NCBI GenBank assembly: GCA_016785955.1
Contig: JAEUWH010000032.1
Location: 1 to 64,000 of the forward strand
Origin: Pseudobdellovibrionaceae bacterium
GTDB lineage: Bacteria; Bdellovibrionota; Bdellovibrionia; Bdellovibrionales; Bdellovibrionaceae
DNA: 64,000 nucleotides
Direction of reading: 5' to 3'
Positions 32,645 through 41,649 of this stretch are shown here, piece after piece. Position 1 is the stretch's first letter; each line of letters opens with the position of its first letter. The notes under the pieces are model-generated. The model did not search any database and was not told where the DNA came from. It saw nothing but the letters and a program-made list of their open reading frames with translations. Position numbers and translations under genes: made by a program.

Positions 32645-35107
32645 TCAAAAAAGTAGTGGCACTGTGATTTTTTCAACAGAAACTGTCAAAAAAATGTACA
32701 GCAAAAATGCAGAATGCGAGCGCCAAAATGCGGTTACGTCTTGAAGAATTTTCTCAGAGACGGCTTCTCGGGGATCTGATTCGTACCAATCTTGTGGCAT
32801 CGCTTTGGCGAAGCTGGGCTGTATAAAACGATTGTCCATCAATACAATCAGGCCCTTGTCGTTCTCGGAGCGAATCACACGACCAGCGGCTTGTACGGCT
32901 TTGGCCATGGCAGGATAGACGTACGCGAAATCAAATCCCGCCTGATAGTGTTCTTCATAGTAGGCCCGCATGGATTCACGTTCTAAATCAAAATTAGGTA
33001 GTGGGGGGCCAACAATGAATGCGCCGATGATCATTTCTCCGGGGTAATCGACCCCCTCAGAAAAAACACCACCTTGAACAGCAAACAGAATGTGTGGGTC
33101 AACCGAGTTTTTTAAACAGTCAAGCACAGTCTCAATATCGTTGCGTTTCATGCTGCGATCTTGTTTCAGAATTTGAAAATTATCGGGTTTACGGAATTGG
33201 CGGGCAACATTTTCCATAAAGTCGAAACTAGGAAAAAACGCGATATAGTTACCTGCTTTTAGTTGTATTATTTTTTGAATCGCTTCGGCAATTCGTGGAT
33301 AGTTACGTGAACGCTCTGAATATTTTGAAGAAATTTGCGGGATGATCAGCAGTTTGCGGTTGGTCTTGGGAAAAGGTGAAATAAACTCGGCCGTCTTCAG
33401 AGTGTCTTTATTAAAACCAGACATCTGGCTATAGTACGAAAATGGTTTCAACGTGGCGGAAAAACCAATAACTTGGGCGTAGTCTTTGTATGATGCTTTC
33501 AACATTTCCGAAGCATCACAGCAGGTGATTTTGATATTTGCAGGGTTAGGAGTGTAGGTCGTGAAAAATTCGGGATGCTCGCCCGTGACAAACTGCAAAG
33601 CCGCGGCAAACTCTGACCAGTAAAAGCATAGGCGCATCACGGGATCACCGGGTTCAATATCGATATGAGAGTTCAGATAATTCGACAAAAATGTTCTGAG
33701 CTCGCTGTCGTGTGCTAAAAAACTATCGATCGGAGGGTGAATTTTCCCAGCAGAATGCATCCCGGGTGTGGTACACTCGTTGATAATGTTGATGCAGGCG
33801 TCAAACAGATCATCAACTTGTCGGCGATAGAACAATGGTACCAGATTTAAATCAGCGCGCATTTTTTCTAGCGTCGCAACGGAGAGCGATGGCGAATAAT
33901 AATCCATCGCACGTGACGGCAGATTGTGAGCTTCATCAATCACCAAGTTTGGTTTCCCTTTTGCTGTTAGGCCCGAGCTGGTTAGACGGCCAAACGCGGA
34001 TCGTGGTGCAAACACATAATTGTAGTCGCAAATGACGGTGTCGACATCTTCGGCGGCATCCAGCTGCAATTCAAACGGACAGACTTGAAACTCTTCACCC
34101 ATTTTTCTAAAAGTTTGCTGGCTAAGGCGTTTCTTTTTGGAAAGTTTATCCAGCAACTGATGGTCGGCCACTTTCGTATAGTGATCTTTAGCGAACTCAC
34201 AGTAATCGGGGTTACATAAAGGTTCATTCTTAAAACACATTTTACTTTTAGCCGTAATCGTCATGCCTTTGATATTGGCGCCTTTGTCTTGAAGTCGGTC
34301 GACGGCTTCTTCCGCGACGGCATGCTGACTGTTTTTCGGAGTCAAGTAGACCACTTTTTGGCCTCGAGTCAGCGCTTCTTGCAACGTAGGATACAAAACA
34401 CCGACAGTTTTCCCAAGGCCGGTGGGCGCTTGCAGTAACATCGGTTGCCCTTGCTTCATGCCTTCTTCAATGGCGTGTATTAATTCTACTTGGCCCGAAC
34501 GAGGATTTTCAAAAGGAAATTGAAAATCTTGAGCCGCTTTTTTTCTGCGCTTGATGCGTTTCTCAGCACGCTTGACCTCGTCAACCAGTTCTAATAACCG
34601 CCGCTCTAACCAAGACTCGTAGTCCTTTATTTTCAACTCGAGATCGACATCCAGGCTTTCCCCGGTGCGCGATGAGATCAAATGTAAATTCAATTTTGGA
34701 GTTTTCTGATTTTGCTGCCAATATATGTAGCCATACGTCAGCAATTGCAGGCAATACGGGTGATCGATTCCAGATTCGCGAATACGTTTTGCAAGTTCAT
34801 AAATATTAAAGCTGGATTTAATTTCCTCAATCCTTATGTCCTCTTTTTTTTCGTCGCTGTCGAACACACCATCCATCCGGCCACTGATTTCAAATCGATA
34901 GTTCCCGAATGGGAATTCGTGAGTCGTGGCCACTTCGGCTCGATAATTGGGATGGGTCTTTATACGTGCGGCTTGGACTCGTTGGTGGAGTTCGATCCCC
35001 AGCTGTTGGCTGCGGCCAAATCCAGAGTACGCATCAATGCTGCCACGGCGGGGGGCCGGCACTGCGAATTCGGTTACAGAAAGTGCGACTTTTTTTCCTT
35101 CACTCAT
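32645..35107 (-). CDS. PD-(D/E)XK-XPD/DinG-family helicase
   Basis: The protein of 820 residues fuses an N-terminal PD-(D/E)XK-like domain (SGRMDGVFDSD with EEIKSSFNI as D-(x)n-E-x-K, and HPYCLQLLTYGYIYW) to a superfamily 2 helicase of the XPD/DinG type. Helicase motifs include the Walker A APTGLGKT, the DEAH box VIDEAHNLP, and four Cys for a 4Fe-4S cluster (KMCFKNEPLCNPDYC, FQVCPF). The domain plan suggests 5'-3' unwinding with nuclease action in DNA repair. Its ATG overlaps the stop of the metallo-beta-lactamase gene as TAATG. Confidence 0.9.
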   Translation of the reverse strand: MSEGKKVALSVTEFAVPAPRRGSIDAYSGFGRSQQLGIELHQRVQAARIKTHPNYRAEVATTHEFPFGNYRFEISGRMDGVFDSDEKKEDIRIEEIKSSFNIYELAKRIRESGIDHPYCLQLLTYGYIYWQQNQKTPKLNLHLISSRTGESLDVDLELKIKDYESWLERRLLELVDEVKRAEKRIKRRKKAAQDFQFPFENPRSGQVELIHAIEEGMKQGQPMLLQAPTGLGKTVGVLYPTLQEALTRGQKVVYLTPKNSQHAVAEEAVDRLQDKGANIKGMTITAKSKMCFKNEPLCNPDYCEFAKDHYTKVADHQLLDKLSKKKRLSQQTFRKMGEEFQVCPFELQLDAAEDVDTVICDYNYVFAPRSAFGRLTSSGLTAKGKPNLVIDEAHNLPSRAMDYYSPSLSVATLEKMRADLNLVPLFYRRQVDDLFDACINIINECTTPGMHSAGKIHPPIDSFLAHDSELRTFLSNYLNSHIDIEPGDPVMRLCFYWSEFAAALQFVTGEHPEFFTTYTPNPANIKITCCDASEMLKASYKDYAQVIGFSATLKPFSYYSQMSGFNKDTLKTAEFISPFPKTNRKLLIIPQISSKYSERSRNYPRIAEAIQKIIQLKAGNYIAFFPSFDFMENVARQFRKPDNFQILKQDRSMKRNDIETVLDCLKNSVDPHILFAVQGGVFSEGVDYPGEMIIGAFIVGPPLPNFDLERESMRAYYEEHYQAGFDFAYVYPAMAKAVQAAGRVIRSENDKGLIVLMDNRFIQPSFAKAMPQDWYESDPREAVSEKILQDVTAFWRSHSAFLLYIFLTVSVEKITVPLLF

Positions 35108-35619
35108 TAAAACAAACTTAGCTGGTTAGGGTGTTCAGGAAATAAATCACTGTCGGCAAAGGCCATGACACCGATGGTGTTTAGATATTTGACCAACGCG
35201 CCTTTGCCTCGGTGTTGAACAAAAACTTTTTTAGCTTGTGATTCTTGTATTGTTTTTAAAAGGTCATTCCAATCGGCGTGGTCGGACATCAGAAAACCAT
35301 GATCGTAATTTCCGCTTCGTTGAGCCATCCATCCGGATGCAAATGCGGTTCGGTACTTGCGACCCAGAAGTTCGGATTGAGATGTTTTTAAAAATGATTG
35401 TGGCACGATGAACAGTTCGCCCAAGATACGTTGAGTTTTCCCCAGCGCGTAGGCAAAAATAACGCTGTTATAGCCTTGTTCGGCATTAGTTTTCCACCAG
35501 TCTTTGCGTGCGTGATCTGAATGCGCATGAGTCACTACGGCATGTTCAACAGCGCCAGATGGATCGATGTGAAATCGGCCTGCGGGACAATACAAGCCTT
35601 TAGAGGTCATAATGATCAT
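35107..35619 (-). CDS. Metallo-beta-lactamase DNA exonuclease-like protein with large internal deletion
   Basis: The 170-residue protein resembles SNM1/ligase-associated exonucleases of about 330 residues. It keeps the N-terminal LYCPAGRFHIDPSGAVEHAV and motif I THAHSDHAR, then jumps directly to NSVIFAYALGKTQRIL, the C-terminal YRTAFASGWMAQR, and SDHADW with a motif IV histidine. The segment holding motifs II and III and the beta-CASP start is missing, so the metal site looks incomplete. The reading frame is intact. It may be an internally deleted pseudogene, a shortened variant or an assembly fault. It is upstream of the helicase with a one-base overlap. Confidence 0.75.
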   Translation of the reverse strand: MIIMTSKGLYCPAGRFHIDPSGAVEHAVVTHAHSDHARKDWWKTNAEQGYNSVIFAYALGKTQRILGELFIVPQSFLKTSQSELLGRKYRTAFASGWMAQRSGNYDHGFLMSDHADWNDLLKTIQESQAKKVFVQHRGKGALVKYLNTIGVMAFADSDLFPEHPNQLSLF

Positions 35620-35796
35620 GAATTTATAGTCTCATACATATACATTGGCGCCAAACGTACCTTTACAATAATGAGGATTTTTTTCATGGCTATAATGGAG
35701 TGAGGGAAATATATGTTCTTTCGCACTGTTCCCAGGCAGTTCTTAATTGACCAGTGTGGGGGTTTGGCATTTTATGGCGACCTTGGAGGGACAACC

Positions 35797-37236
35797 ATGA
35801 GATTTTCATTTGTTTTGGTATCTATGTTGGCATCACTTTTTGTCGGCACCGTTCGCGCTCAAAGCGCGCGGTTTGAGATGATGGTGTATTTAAAATCACA
35901 ACCTAATTTCACCCGTATGGGTTTGGTCGTCGAGCGTACGCAGCGTATGCGTGCGATGTATGTGGACCTAGTCACAAATGCACAGCGAACGCAAAGTCCT
36001 CTGTGGCAAGTGCTGCAACAACGTGGCTACCAATATCAAAGCTTTTATATCAATAACTCGATTCTTGTGCGCAATGCGGACACACAATTAGCAAATGAAT
36101 TGCAACGTCATCCGTCGGTTCTTAAAGTGACCTACAATACACCTTTTCGTATGAAGCCGATCGGTGTTCTTCGGGATCAACCCACACCGCCCGCTGTTAA
36201 TGGTGTAGAGCAAAGTTTAACGGTGGTAAAAGCCGATAAAGTTTGGGCGATGAACGTCGGAGGGCAGGGTATCGTGGTGGCTGGTCAAGACACTGGTGTT
36301 CAGTGGAATCACCCGGCGTTGATTCGACAATATCGTGGTAACACTGGTCGTGCCGTAGTTCATGATTACAACTGGCATGATGCGATTAAAAAACAAACCG
36401 CGGCAGGGGCCAGCAATCGTTGCGGATATGATTTGAAAACTCCGTGCGATGACAATGGTCACGGAACGCATACAATAGCGACGGTGGCCGGCAGTGATGG
36501 TAAATCTAATCACGTGGGAGTCGCTCCAGCAGCGCGTTGGATGGCCTGTCGAAATATGGATGCGGGCGTAGGTACTGTTTCGACGTACACAGAATGTTTT
36601 GAATTTTTCTTTGCTCCGTACCCCTACGGTGGCAATCCACAAAAAGATGGTAAACCGGAATATGCACCTCACGTGATGAACAATTCATGGGGCTGCCCTA
36701 AAGAAGAAGGTTGCCAAGGGGACGAGTTCGCGGATGTTTTAAAAGTGATGCAAACAGCGGGAATCATGGTTGTGGCCAGTGCCGGAAATGAAGGTCCTGG
36801 TTGCGCGTCCATCGGCGCTCCGCCAGCCAATCACACCGAGCTTACGTTTTCGGTGGGCGCAACGAACAATGCAATGAAGATTGCTGGGTTTTCAAGTCGA
36901 GGTCCGTCGGCGTTAGATAAAGGTGTTGGTCCTGACATCGTGGCTCCGGGCGTGAACATCCGTTCGGCTATGCCAGGCGGTGGTTACGGTTCTATGAGCG
37001 GAACGTCTATGGCGGGTCCTCACATGGTGGGTGTGGTTGCTTTGATGTGGTCAGCAAATAAGAACTATGTTGGTCGTGTGGCTGAAACGGCGAACGTTTT
37101 AAGAAGAACAGCGATTCCATTAACGTCAAATGAAAACTGTGGTGGTGTTGCGGGATCAACAATCCCTAACAATACATACGGTTACGGAATGGTGGACGCA
37201 TTGAGTGCGGTGCAAACTGTACTCAAAAGTCGCTAG
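35797..37236 (+). CDS. Secreted subtilisin-like serine protease (S8)
   Basis: After a signal peptide (RFSFVLVSMLASLFVGTVRA) comes a propeptide-like segment. The S8 catalytic triad is in VVAGQDTGVQWNH (Asp), DDNGHGTHTIATVAG (His) and SGTSMAGPHMVGVVALMW (Ser), with the oxyanion Asn in PHVMNNSWGCP. It therefore appears as an active exported protease. GGAGG lies before the ATG at 35797, the best start. In a predator it could digest prey proteins. A terminator follows at 37274. Confidence 0.93.
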   Translation: MRFSFVLVSMLASLFVGTVRAQSARFEMMVYLKSQPNFTRMGLVVERTQRMRAMYVDLVTNAQRTQSPLWQVLQQRGYQYQSFYINNSILVRNADTQLANELQRHPSVLKVTYNTPFRMKPIGVLRDQPTPPAVNGVEQSLTVVKADKVWAMNVGGQGIVVAGQDTGVQWNHPALIRQYRGNTGRAVVHDYNWHDAIKKQTAAGASNRCGYDLKTPCDDNGHGTHTIATVAGSDGKSNHVGVAPAARWMACRNMDAGVGTVSTYTECFEFFFAPYPYGGNPQKDGKPEYAPHVMNNSWGCPKEEGCQGDEFADVLKVMQTAGIMVVASAGNEGPGCASIGAPPANHTELTFSVGATNNAMKIAGFSSRGPSALDKGVGPDIVAPGVNIRSAMPGGGYGSMSGTSMAGPHMVGVVALMWSANKNYVGRVAETANVLRRTAIPLTSNENCGGVAGSTIPNNTYGYGMVDALSAVQTVLKSR

Positions 37237-37273
37237 ACGTTAAAACGCCACTTAATAGTTTAAAATTAAATGC

Positions 37274-37299
37274 AAAAGGCGCTGGAGACAGCGCCTTTT
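37274..37299 (+). terminator. Rho-independent terminator
   Basis: AAAAGGCGCTG at 37274-37284 pairs perfectly with CAGCGCCTTTT at 37289-37299 around a GAGA loop, with further T residues after. It terminates the subtilase gene. Confidence 0.9.
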
Positions 37300-37370
37300 T
37301 TTGTTTTTGTTGGTGTGTGCGTGTGGTGAGTATTTTTGTAAAAAATAAAATGCGAGGTTTTTCTTTTTTT

Positions 37371-37428
37371 CAGTGTTTCAGAAAATGAAACACTGTTTCA
37401 AAAAAGTGTTGGATTTTTTTTGAAACAG
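37371..37428. promoter_or_regulatory. Nested inverted repeats upstream of the TIGR02147 gene
   Basis: CAGTGTTTCA at 37371-37380 and TGAAACACTG at 37386-37395 are perfectly complementary with a five-base spacer. CTGTTTCA at 37393-37400 and TGAAACAG at 37421-37428 form a second perfect inverted repeat with a 20-base spacer. Both use the half-site GTTTCA and lie 17-74 bases upstream of the regulator's start, as expected for an autoregulatory operator. Confidence 0.5.
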
Positions 37429-37444
37429 ATTCTAGATTGGCGCA

Positions 37445-38206
37445 ATGAACACCTCGGGCGAGTTTTTAAAAGACGAATTTAACAAACGTAAGGCTAAGAA
37501 TCCAAATTTCTCGTTGCGTTCGTTTGCCCGCTGGCTGGAAATCAGTCCAGCTCAAATTTCCCAAATGATGTCGGGAAAGCGTCCGCTGACGTTGAAAGCG
37601 CTAGAGAAAATCAATAAGAAGCTAGATTTATCTCCGTTAGAAAAACAAGTGCTGGTCGATACGGTCGTTAAATCCAATTCTTATAATGAGGAAACTGAAA
37701 ATCAAATGGCCTTTCGTTCACTTTCAGAAGATCAATTCAAGGTGATTTCGGATTGGTACCATGTCGGGATTTTGGGGTTAACACGCTTGCCTGAGGCTAA
37801 ACCGGATCCACGTTGGATTGCGCGCAAGTTGTCGATTTCGACCGAAGAGGCCAATCAAGCCCTGCAGCGTTTAGTGCGGCTGAATATGCTGTCATTGTCA
37901 CCACGATTTAAACAGATTGGTGATCCACTGAAAGTGATCTCGAATATTCCGTCGGCTGCTATTCGGCGCTATCATAAACAGAACTTGCAATTGGCCAGCG
38001 AGAAAATTGAGATGATTGAAAACTCAAAACGTGATTTTCAGTCGTTGTCGATTCCGATCAACTCTAAGGACCTACCGAAACTTAAAGAGCATATTGATCG
38101 ATTTCTCAACCAGGTGCAGAAATTTTCAGACAAATCAAAACCAGATCAAATTTATAATTTAAATTTACAATTATTTCCAATTACGCCAATCGGGGAGCTT
38201 CCATGA
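37445..38206 (+). CDS. TIGR02147/DUF4423-family transcriptional regulator
   Basis: The N-terminal helix-turn-helix (SLRSFARWLEISPAQISQMM, then SGKRPLTLKALEKI) is followed by the family core ISDWYHVGILGLTRLPEAKP and RWIARKLSISTEEANQALQR, leading into the DUF4423 region. The family is prominent in Bdellovibrio and Fibrobacter and its ligands are unknown. It overlaps the next gene by four bases (ATGA) and begins an operon. Nested inverted repeats in front of it suggest autoregulation. Confidence 0.9.
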   Translation: MNTSGEFLKDEFNKRKAKNPNFSLRSFARWLEISPAQISQMMSGKRPLTLKALEKINKKLDLSPLEKQVLVDTVVKSNSYNEETENQMAFRSLSEDQFKVISDWYHVGILGLTRLPEAKPDPRWIARKLSISTEEANQALQRLVRLNMLSLSPRFKQIGDPLKVISNIPSAAIRRYHKQNLQLASEKIEMIENSKRDFQSLSIPINSKDLPKLKEHIDRFLNQVQKFSDKSKPDQIYNLNLQLFPITPIGELP

Positions 38207-38871
38207 ATGTATACACAATAATTTTATTTTTCGTGTCCGTGCTTTTGTTTTCCGGCTGCGCCAGTAAGCACCCGGGGAATATGGGGGAGGTCATTGGAAA
38301 AAAAATTATCCTAATGGATGTCAGCGGAGATTCTAATGATCAAAAGAAAGAGAGTCCATTTCAGTTGGTCGAAATCACCATTGAAAACAAATCCAACGAT
38401 TGGATTCGTATCAGTCGAGCCGAAGTATTAATCGGTGATCCCGCAGTTTCGAAAGTCAGTGTGGTTATGGGGCCGGACTTGGTATCGTGGGTCGAGGCCA
38501 ATCAATACGAAACGTCTTTGAAACAACATAACCAAGCGTTAGTGCAGGCGGGAATCGCGGCGGCCGGTACCGGAGTGGCTGTTTCGGGTACACATAAAAA
38601 TAACCGCTCGATGGTCGGCGCGGGCTTGACCGCGTTTGGCACGGCCGGAGCTATGGCGACTTCGGGAGCTATCAAAGATGCGATCAAGTCCGTCGAAACG
38701 GCAAATAAAGTTCCGAATCAACATTTGTATCAACCTTTCTCGGTTCCGGGCAAAATGTTTCTGCGTCGCTGGGTTTTACTGAATAAGCCTGTCGGTGTAC
38801 TGATTGATAAACTCGCGATCGAATTTGAAACGGCAGAAGGTAAAAAGGAAACCTATGTTATCCAAATGTAG
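38203..38871 (+). CDS. Glycine-zipper lipoprotein of unknown function
   Basis: A signal sequence ends in the lipobox FSGC (about residue 19). The middle part (LVQAGIAAAGTGVAVSGTHK and SMVGAGLTAFGTAGAMATSG) is a glycine-alanine-rich membrane-interacting segment. Beta-rich segments flank it. Function is unknown. The start overlaps the regulator gene and the end overlaps the next gene by 17 bases, so the three form an operon. Confidence 0.7.
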   Translation: MNVYTIILFFVSVLLFSGCASKHPGNMGEVIGKKIILMDVSGDSNDQKKESPFQLVEITIENKSNDWIRISRAEVLIGDPAVSKVSVVMGPDLVSWVEANQYETSLKQHNQALVQAGIAAAGTGVAVSGTHKNNRSMVGAGLTAFGTAGAMATSGAIKDAIKSVETANKVPNQHLYQPFSVPGKMFLRRWVLLNKPVGVLIDKLAIEFETAEGKKETYVIQM

Positions 38872-39475
38872 TTTGGCGTTGTTGTTGATTCTGATCGGGA
38901 TTGAAAGCTGGGCCAATCGTATTGGTAATGGTGGTAATGTGACGGTCTGTGCCGATGCCGTCAGCCTTTTAGATTTTTACGAGTCCAAGACGCCTCCTAA
39001 ATATAAAGGGGACGCGGGTTCTATCGAATACAAATTGATTGCTAAAGATGTTTTCAAGCGTATGGCTAGGGTATCTAAAAAACTAAGCAATCAGTATTCA
39101 GAGCGGTTAGACTCTGTTCAGGATGAGATAGACTTCCTAGACAATGTGGCTCTGACTAATGCGGAGGACTCGCTGCACGTCTTTAAGCCAGCGGATAAGG
39201 ATTGTGATGTCAAGCAGATCGCGATCCGCAAAGAGGTGTCGTTACCTGGCGAGAAACGGTTCGTGTTTGATAAAAAACTATGGGACCGCCTGGATGCTCA
39301 GAATCAAGCCGGTTTACTTGTCCACGAAATCGTGTATGAGCATTTCAATAAGCTAGGAGAAGTGACTTCGCCGAAAGTGCGTAAAGTTGTTGGCTATTTG
39401 TTCCAAGATGAAATCAATGCGAAAGATTTTTGGAATTTGATAAAGTCTTTGAAACTGCCACTTTATCCAGACTAG
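38855..39475 (+). CDS. Secreted hypothetical protein
   Basis: The ATG at 38855 is preceded by AAGGAA and opens a signal peptide (CSLALLLILIGIESWA). The mature protein is soluble, contains a conserved-looking NRIGNGGNVTVCAD start, and a helix with LVHEIVYEHFNKLGE (a H-E-x-x-x-E-H arrangement). That motif might bind a metal, but it is not a standard protease HExxH. I do not recognise the family. It ends the TIGR02147 operon and is followed by an interspersed repeat. Confidence 0.65.
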   Translation: MLSKCSLALLLILIGIESWANRIGNGGNVTVCADAVSLLDFYESKTPPKYKGDAGSIEYKLIAKDVFKRMARVSKKLSNQYSERLDSVQDEIDFLDNVALTNAEDSLHVFKPADKDCDVKQIAIRKEVSLPGEKRFVFDKKLWDRLDAQNQAGLLVHEIVYEHFNKLGEVTSPKVRKVVGYLFQDEINAKDFWNLIKSLKLPLYPD

Positions 39476-39519
39476 GAACTATTTATGAAGGCAGATGTAA
39501 ATGATGAACACATCAATCA

Positions 39520-39542
39520 ATGTCATTACCAACCTATCTAGG
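39520..39542 (+). repeat. Short interspersed 3' element, copy 3
   Basis: The sequence contains TGTCATTACCAACCTATC and is identical over 23 bases to the copy at 47444. It lies 45 bases after the stop of the TIGR02147 operon on the same strand and before a convergent gene. Confidence 0.7.
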
Positions 39543-39569
39543 ATTAAATATATCAGCGGACGTACATCT

Positions 39570-40184
39570 TTAAAATCGAAATCCCGAGAAAGTAAATGAC
39601 CACGTGTTCGCATCGACGGATTGATCAAAGACGATCAGGCGATAACGAATCGTGGTGTAACGAATTCCAAACGCGAATTCGCCATCGTCCTCAGTGAGCC
39701 AAATTTTTTCCGCGGAAGCCATCCACCCCAATGCGTTGCCGATGTTGGTGGTGATGCTGGAATTTAAGCCTTTGCCTTCGAGTCTGTTGGCCACGTGATA
39801 GGTTACTCCCCAGCCTAAACGAAATTTTTCTTGATGATTGTGATAATGATAGCTGGCCTCGATAGGAATTCGCGACCAAGAAACGGAGTTGCGATCCGGG
39901 CCGGCATCCTCTTGAAACAAGTAGCCGAAGCCCAGCTGACCTTCAAAACTGTGGGGTCGGGTGGGAGAAATGGGTAGCCACCAACCACCCAATATAGCGA
40001 GCCCGGAACCGGCTCGCGCCTGGTAATTTTGCCCGCCCGTAATGTCAGCCAGCCTATCACCTCCGCGGCCATAACTGAATGAAACAAATTCACGGGACCA
40101 TGCAGGGGTGAACGCTGTGGTGAAGGCGATGATGACAAATAGAATGGTGACGAGAGTAGACTGCGACGCAAGCACTCGGCGCAT
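39570..40184 (-). CDS. Putative outer-membrane beta-barrel protein
   Basis: The protein of 204 residues starts with a signal peptide (STLVTILFVIIAFTTAFTPAWS). Alternating hydrophobic strands follow (EFVSFSYGRGG, HSFEGQLGFGYLFQE, RIPIEASYHYH, KFRLGWGVTYHVA) and end in FTFSGFRF, the terminal aromatic of outer-membrane barrels. Function unknown. It overlaps by one base (TAATG) with the upstream lipoprotein gene and is likely cotranscribed. Confidence 0.65.
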   Translation of the reverse strand: MRRVLASQSTLVTILFVIIAFTTAFTPAWSREFVSFSYGRGGDRLADITGGQNYQARAGSGLAILGGWWLPISPTRPHSFEGQLGFGYLFQEDAGPDRNSVSWSRIPIEASYHYHNHQEKFRLGWGVTYHVANRLEGKGLNSSITTNIGNALGWMASAEKIWLTEDDGEFAFGIRYTTIRYRLIVFDQSVDANTWSFTFSGFRF

Positions 40185-40915
40185 TAGAATTTTGTTCCTT
40201 TAATCATTTTACGGAGTTCGTCGTGCAGTTGATTCAACGCCGTCGATTTGGCCTCAGTCACCAAGTCTTTGTCTTTCTTGCCAAAGGCGGCAATGTATTT
40301 TTCATTCGTGTTGGCTTCGGTTTCAGCCGTGAGATAAAGGTACTCGTTGCGCACGTCCCACAGTGTGGCGTTGGAAATAAATACTGTCTCGGCTTGCGAG
40401 CCCGGCACAAAGAACGCCGGCAGCAGCAAGGTGTAAGTCCATCCCCATCCGTTAATATAGCGATCAATTTGCCCAGCTCCGGCAATAATCAACACGGCGT
40501 CGGCTTGGTGTTTAGCTGCAGCCATACGAATGGATTTTAGATCATCACTGTTGACGACGCTGCTGACGATGGGAAAAATATCAGACACAATTCCTTGTGC
40601 CTTCATTTCATGGGCAAGGCCTTCGAAAATGGATTTATCGTGTTCGGTCCAACGCCATTCAGTCATCGTATTTTTCTTTTCATCCGGTGGATTTTTAAAG
40701 TAAACAGCCAGTTTAAATGGTTTTGGTAAATTCGCTTTTTTTTGGAACTCGCCTTTGATTTGAGTATCGTTATATGTCGGGGTGACAATACCCGTTTGTT
40801 CTTTCAACTCACCTCGATTGAAACCTTTTGACACGCATCCGATCAGAGTGGTCATCAGTGTGGCGGTCAGGATCATTATCGATAGGGTTACCCATGTATT
40901 CGCTTTATAATTCAT
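40184..40915 (-). CDS. Exported hypothetical lipoprotein
   Basis: A hydrophobic signal with lipobox TLIGC (about residue 26) precedes about 215 residues. KLAVYFKNPPDEKKNTM and HQADAVLIIAGAGQIDRYIN form alternating strands and helices. The fold is unknown; a resemblance to rhombotarget lipoproteins is possible but weak. The ATG at 40915 has GAGG five bases upstream; a GTG at 40921 would add two residues. It precedes the barrel gene in an operon. Confidence 0.65.
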   Translation of the reverse strand: MNYKANTWVTLSIMILTATLMTTLIGCVSKGFNRGELKEQTGIVTPTYNDTQIKGEFQKKANLPKPFKLAVYFKNPPDEKKNTMTEWRWTEHDKSIFEGLAHEMKAQGIVSDIFPIVSSVVNSDDLKSIRMAAAKHQADAVLIIAGAGQIDRYINGWGWTYTLLLPAFFVPGSQAETVFISNATLWDVRNEYLYLTAETEANTNEKYIAAFGKKDKDLVTEAKSTALNQLHDELRKMIKGTKF

Positions 40916-41325
40916 ACACACCTCGCGATTGAGATTTAAGATAACGGTATTAAATTCGTGTCACAAAATAAAAGCAATGGGAAAAACGCCCTTTGAAACA
41001 CTTAATTTATTACCAAAATGCCCCACGACATTTGACAAAAATACTTTAAATGGACGAAACGGCACGGCACTCATATTGCTTTCATATTACTTTAGTTGGA
41101 TGGCGTGCTGAGTGGTGTGCGAAAAAGTGGTTAGCGTGGTGAAAACAAAATGAAAACAAAAAATGATAAGACGATTGTTTCAGCTGAACGGCTCAACTCA
41201 CTATCAACTATAAGTAACTAAAGTAATTAAATTAACTTATTAACTTATAAAGTGCTTATAAAATAACTTAGCTATAACAACGGTAATAAACGGTAAAACT
41301 TTAACTCAATACAAAGGAGTCGAAA
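40916..41325. other. Divergent AT-rich intergenic region
   Basis: About 410 bases separate the lipoprotein gene and the CsbD gene, which point away from each other. The right part (41200-41300) is very AT-rich, with repeated ACTTAT-like words and ACGGTAATAAACGGTAAA, suggesting promoter elements. No gene or hairpin is supported in it. Confidence 0.4.
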
Positions 41326-41616
41326 ATGAATCAAGATATCATGCAAGGAAAATGGAAAGAAATTAAAGGCGAAATCAGAAAAGTTTGGGGCAATATTACG
41401 GGTGATGAATTGGAGCAAACGAAGGGCGATTTAACTTCGATTTCGGGCATCATTCAGCAAAAATATGGTCAAAAAAAAGAAGAAGTTTCAGGCAAGTTAG
41501 ATTCAATCATGGGTCGTTTTCAGGCCGATTACCAAGATAAGAAAGAAGATTTTAAACAAGCTGCGGCTAAAAAAACTGAACAATTCAAAGACGAATTAAA
41601 AAATAAAGATATTTAA
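41326..41616 (+). CDS. CsbD-family stress protein
   Basis: The small hydrophilic protein of 96 residues starts with the CsbD consensus QGKWKEIKGEIRKVWGNITG and repeats a lysine- and glutamate-rich helical pattern. CsbD proteins are general-stress proteins of unknown function. CAAAGGAG precedes the ATG. It opens an island of stress-type genes that extends to 49287. Confidence 0.9.
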   Translation: MNQDIMQGKWKEIKGEIRKVWGNITGDELEQTKGDLTSISGIIQQKYGQKKEEVSGKLDSIMGRFQADYQDKKEDFKQAAAKKTEQFKDELKNKDI

Positions 41617-41649
41617 TCGATCTTTATTTTAAAATTGAAAGAAGGTTTT

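Noticed and set aside
36217-36672. Minus-strand frame of 151 codons inside the subtilase
   Set aside because: It is antisense to a gene with a complete S8 catalytic triad; its composition looks like a shadow of that gene.
40929-41111. Plus-strand frame of 60 codons
   Set aside because: It has no ribosome binding site or known motif and lies in the divergent promoter region.
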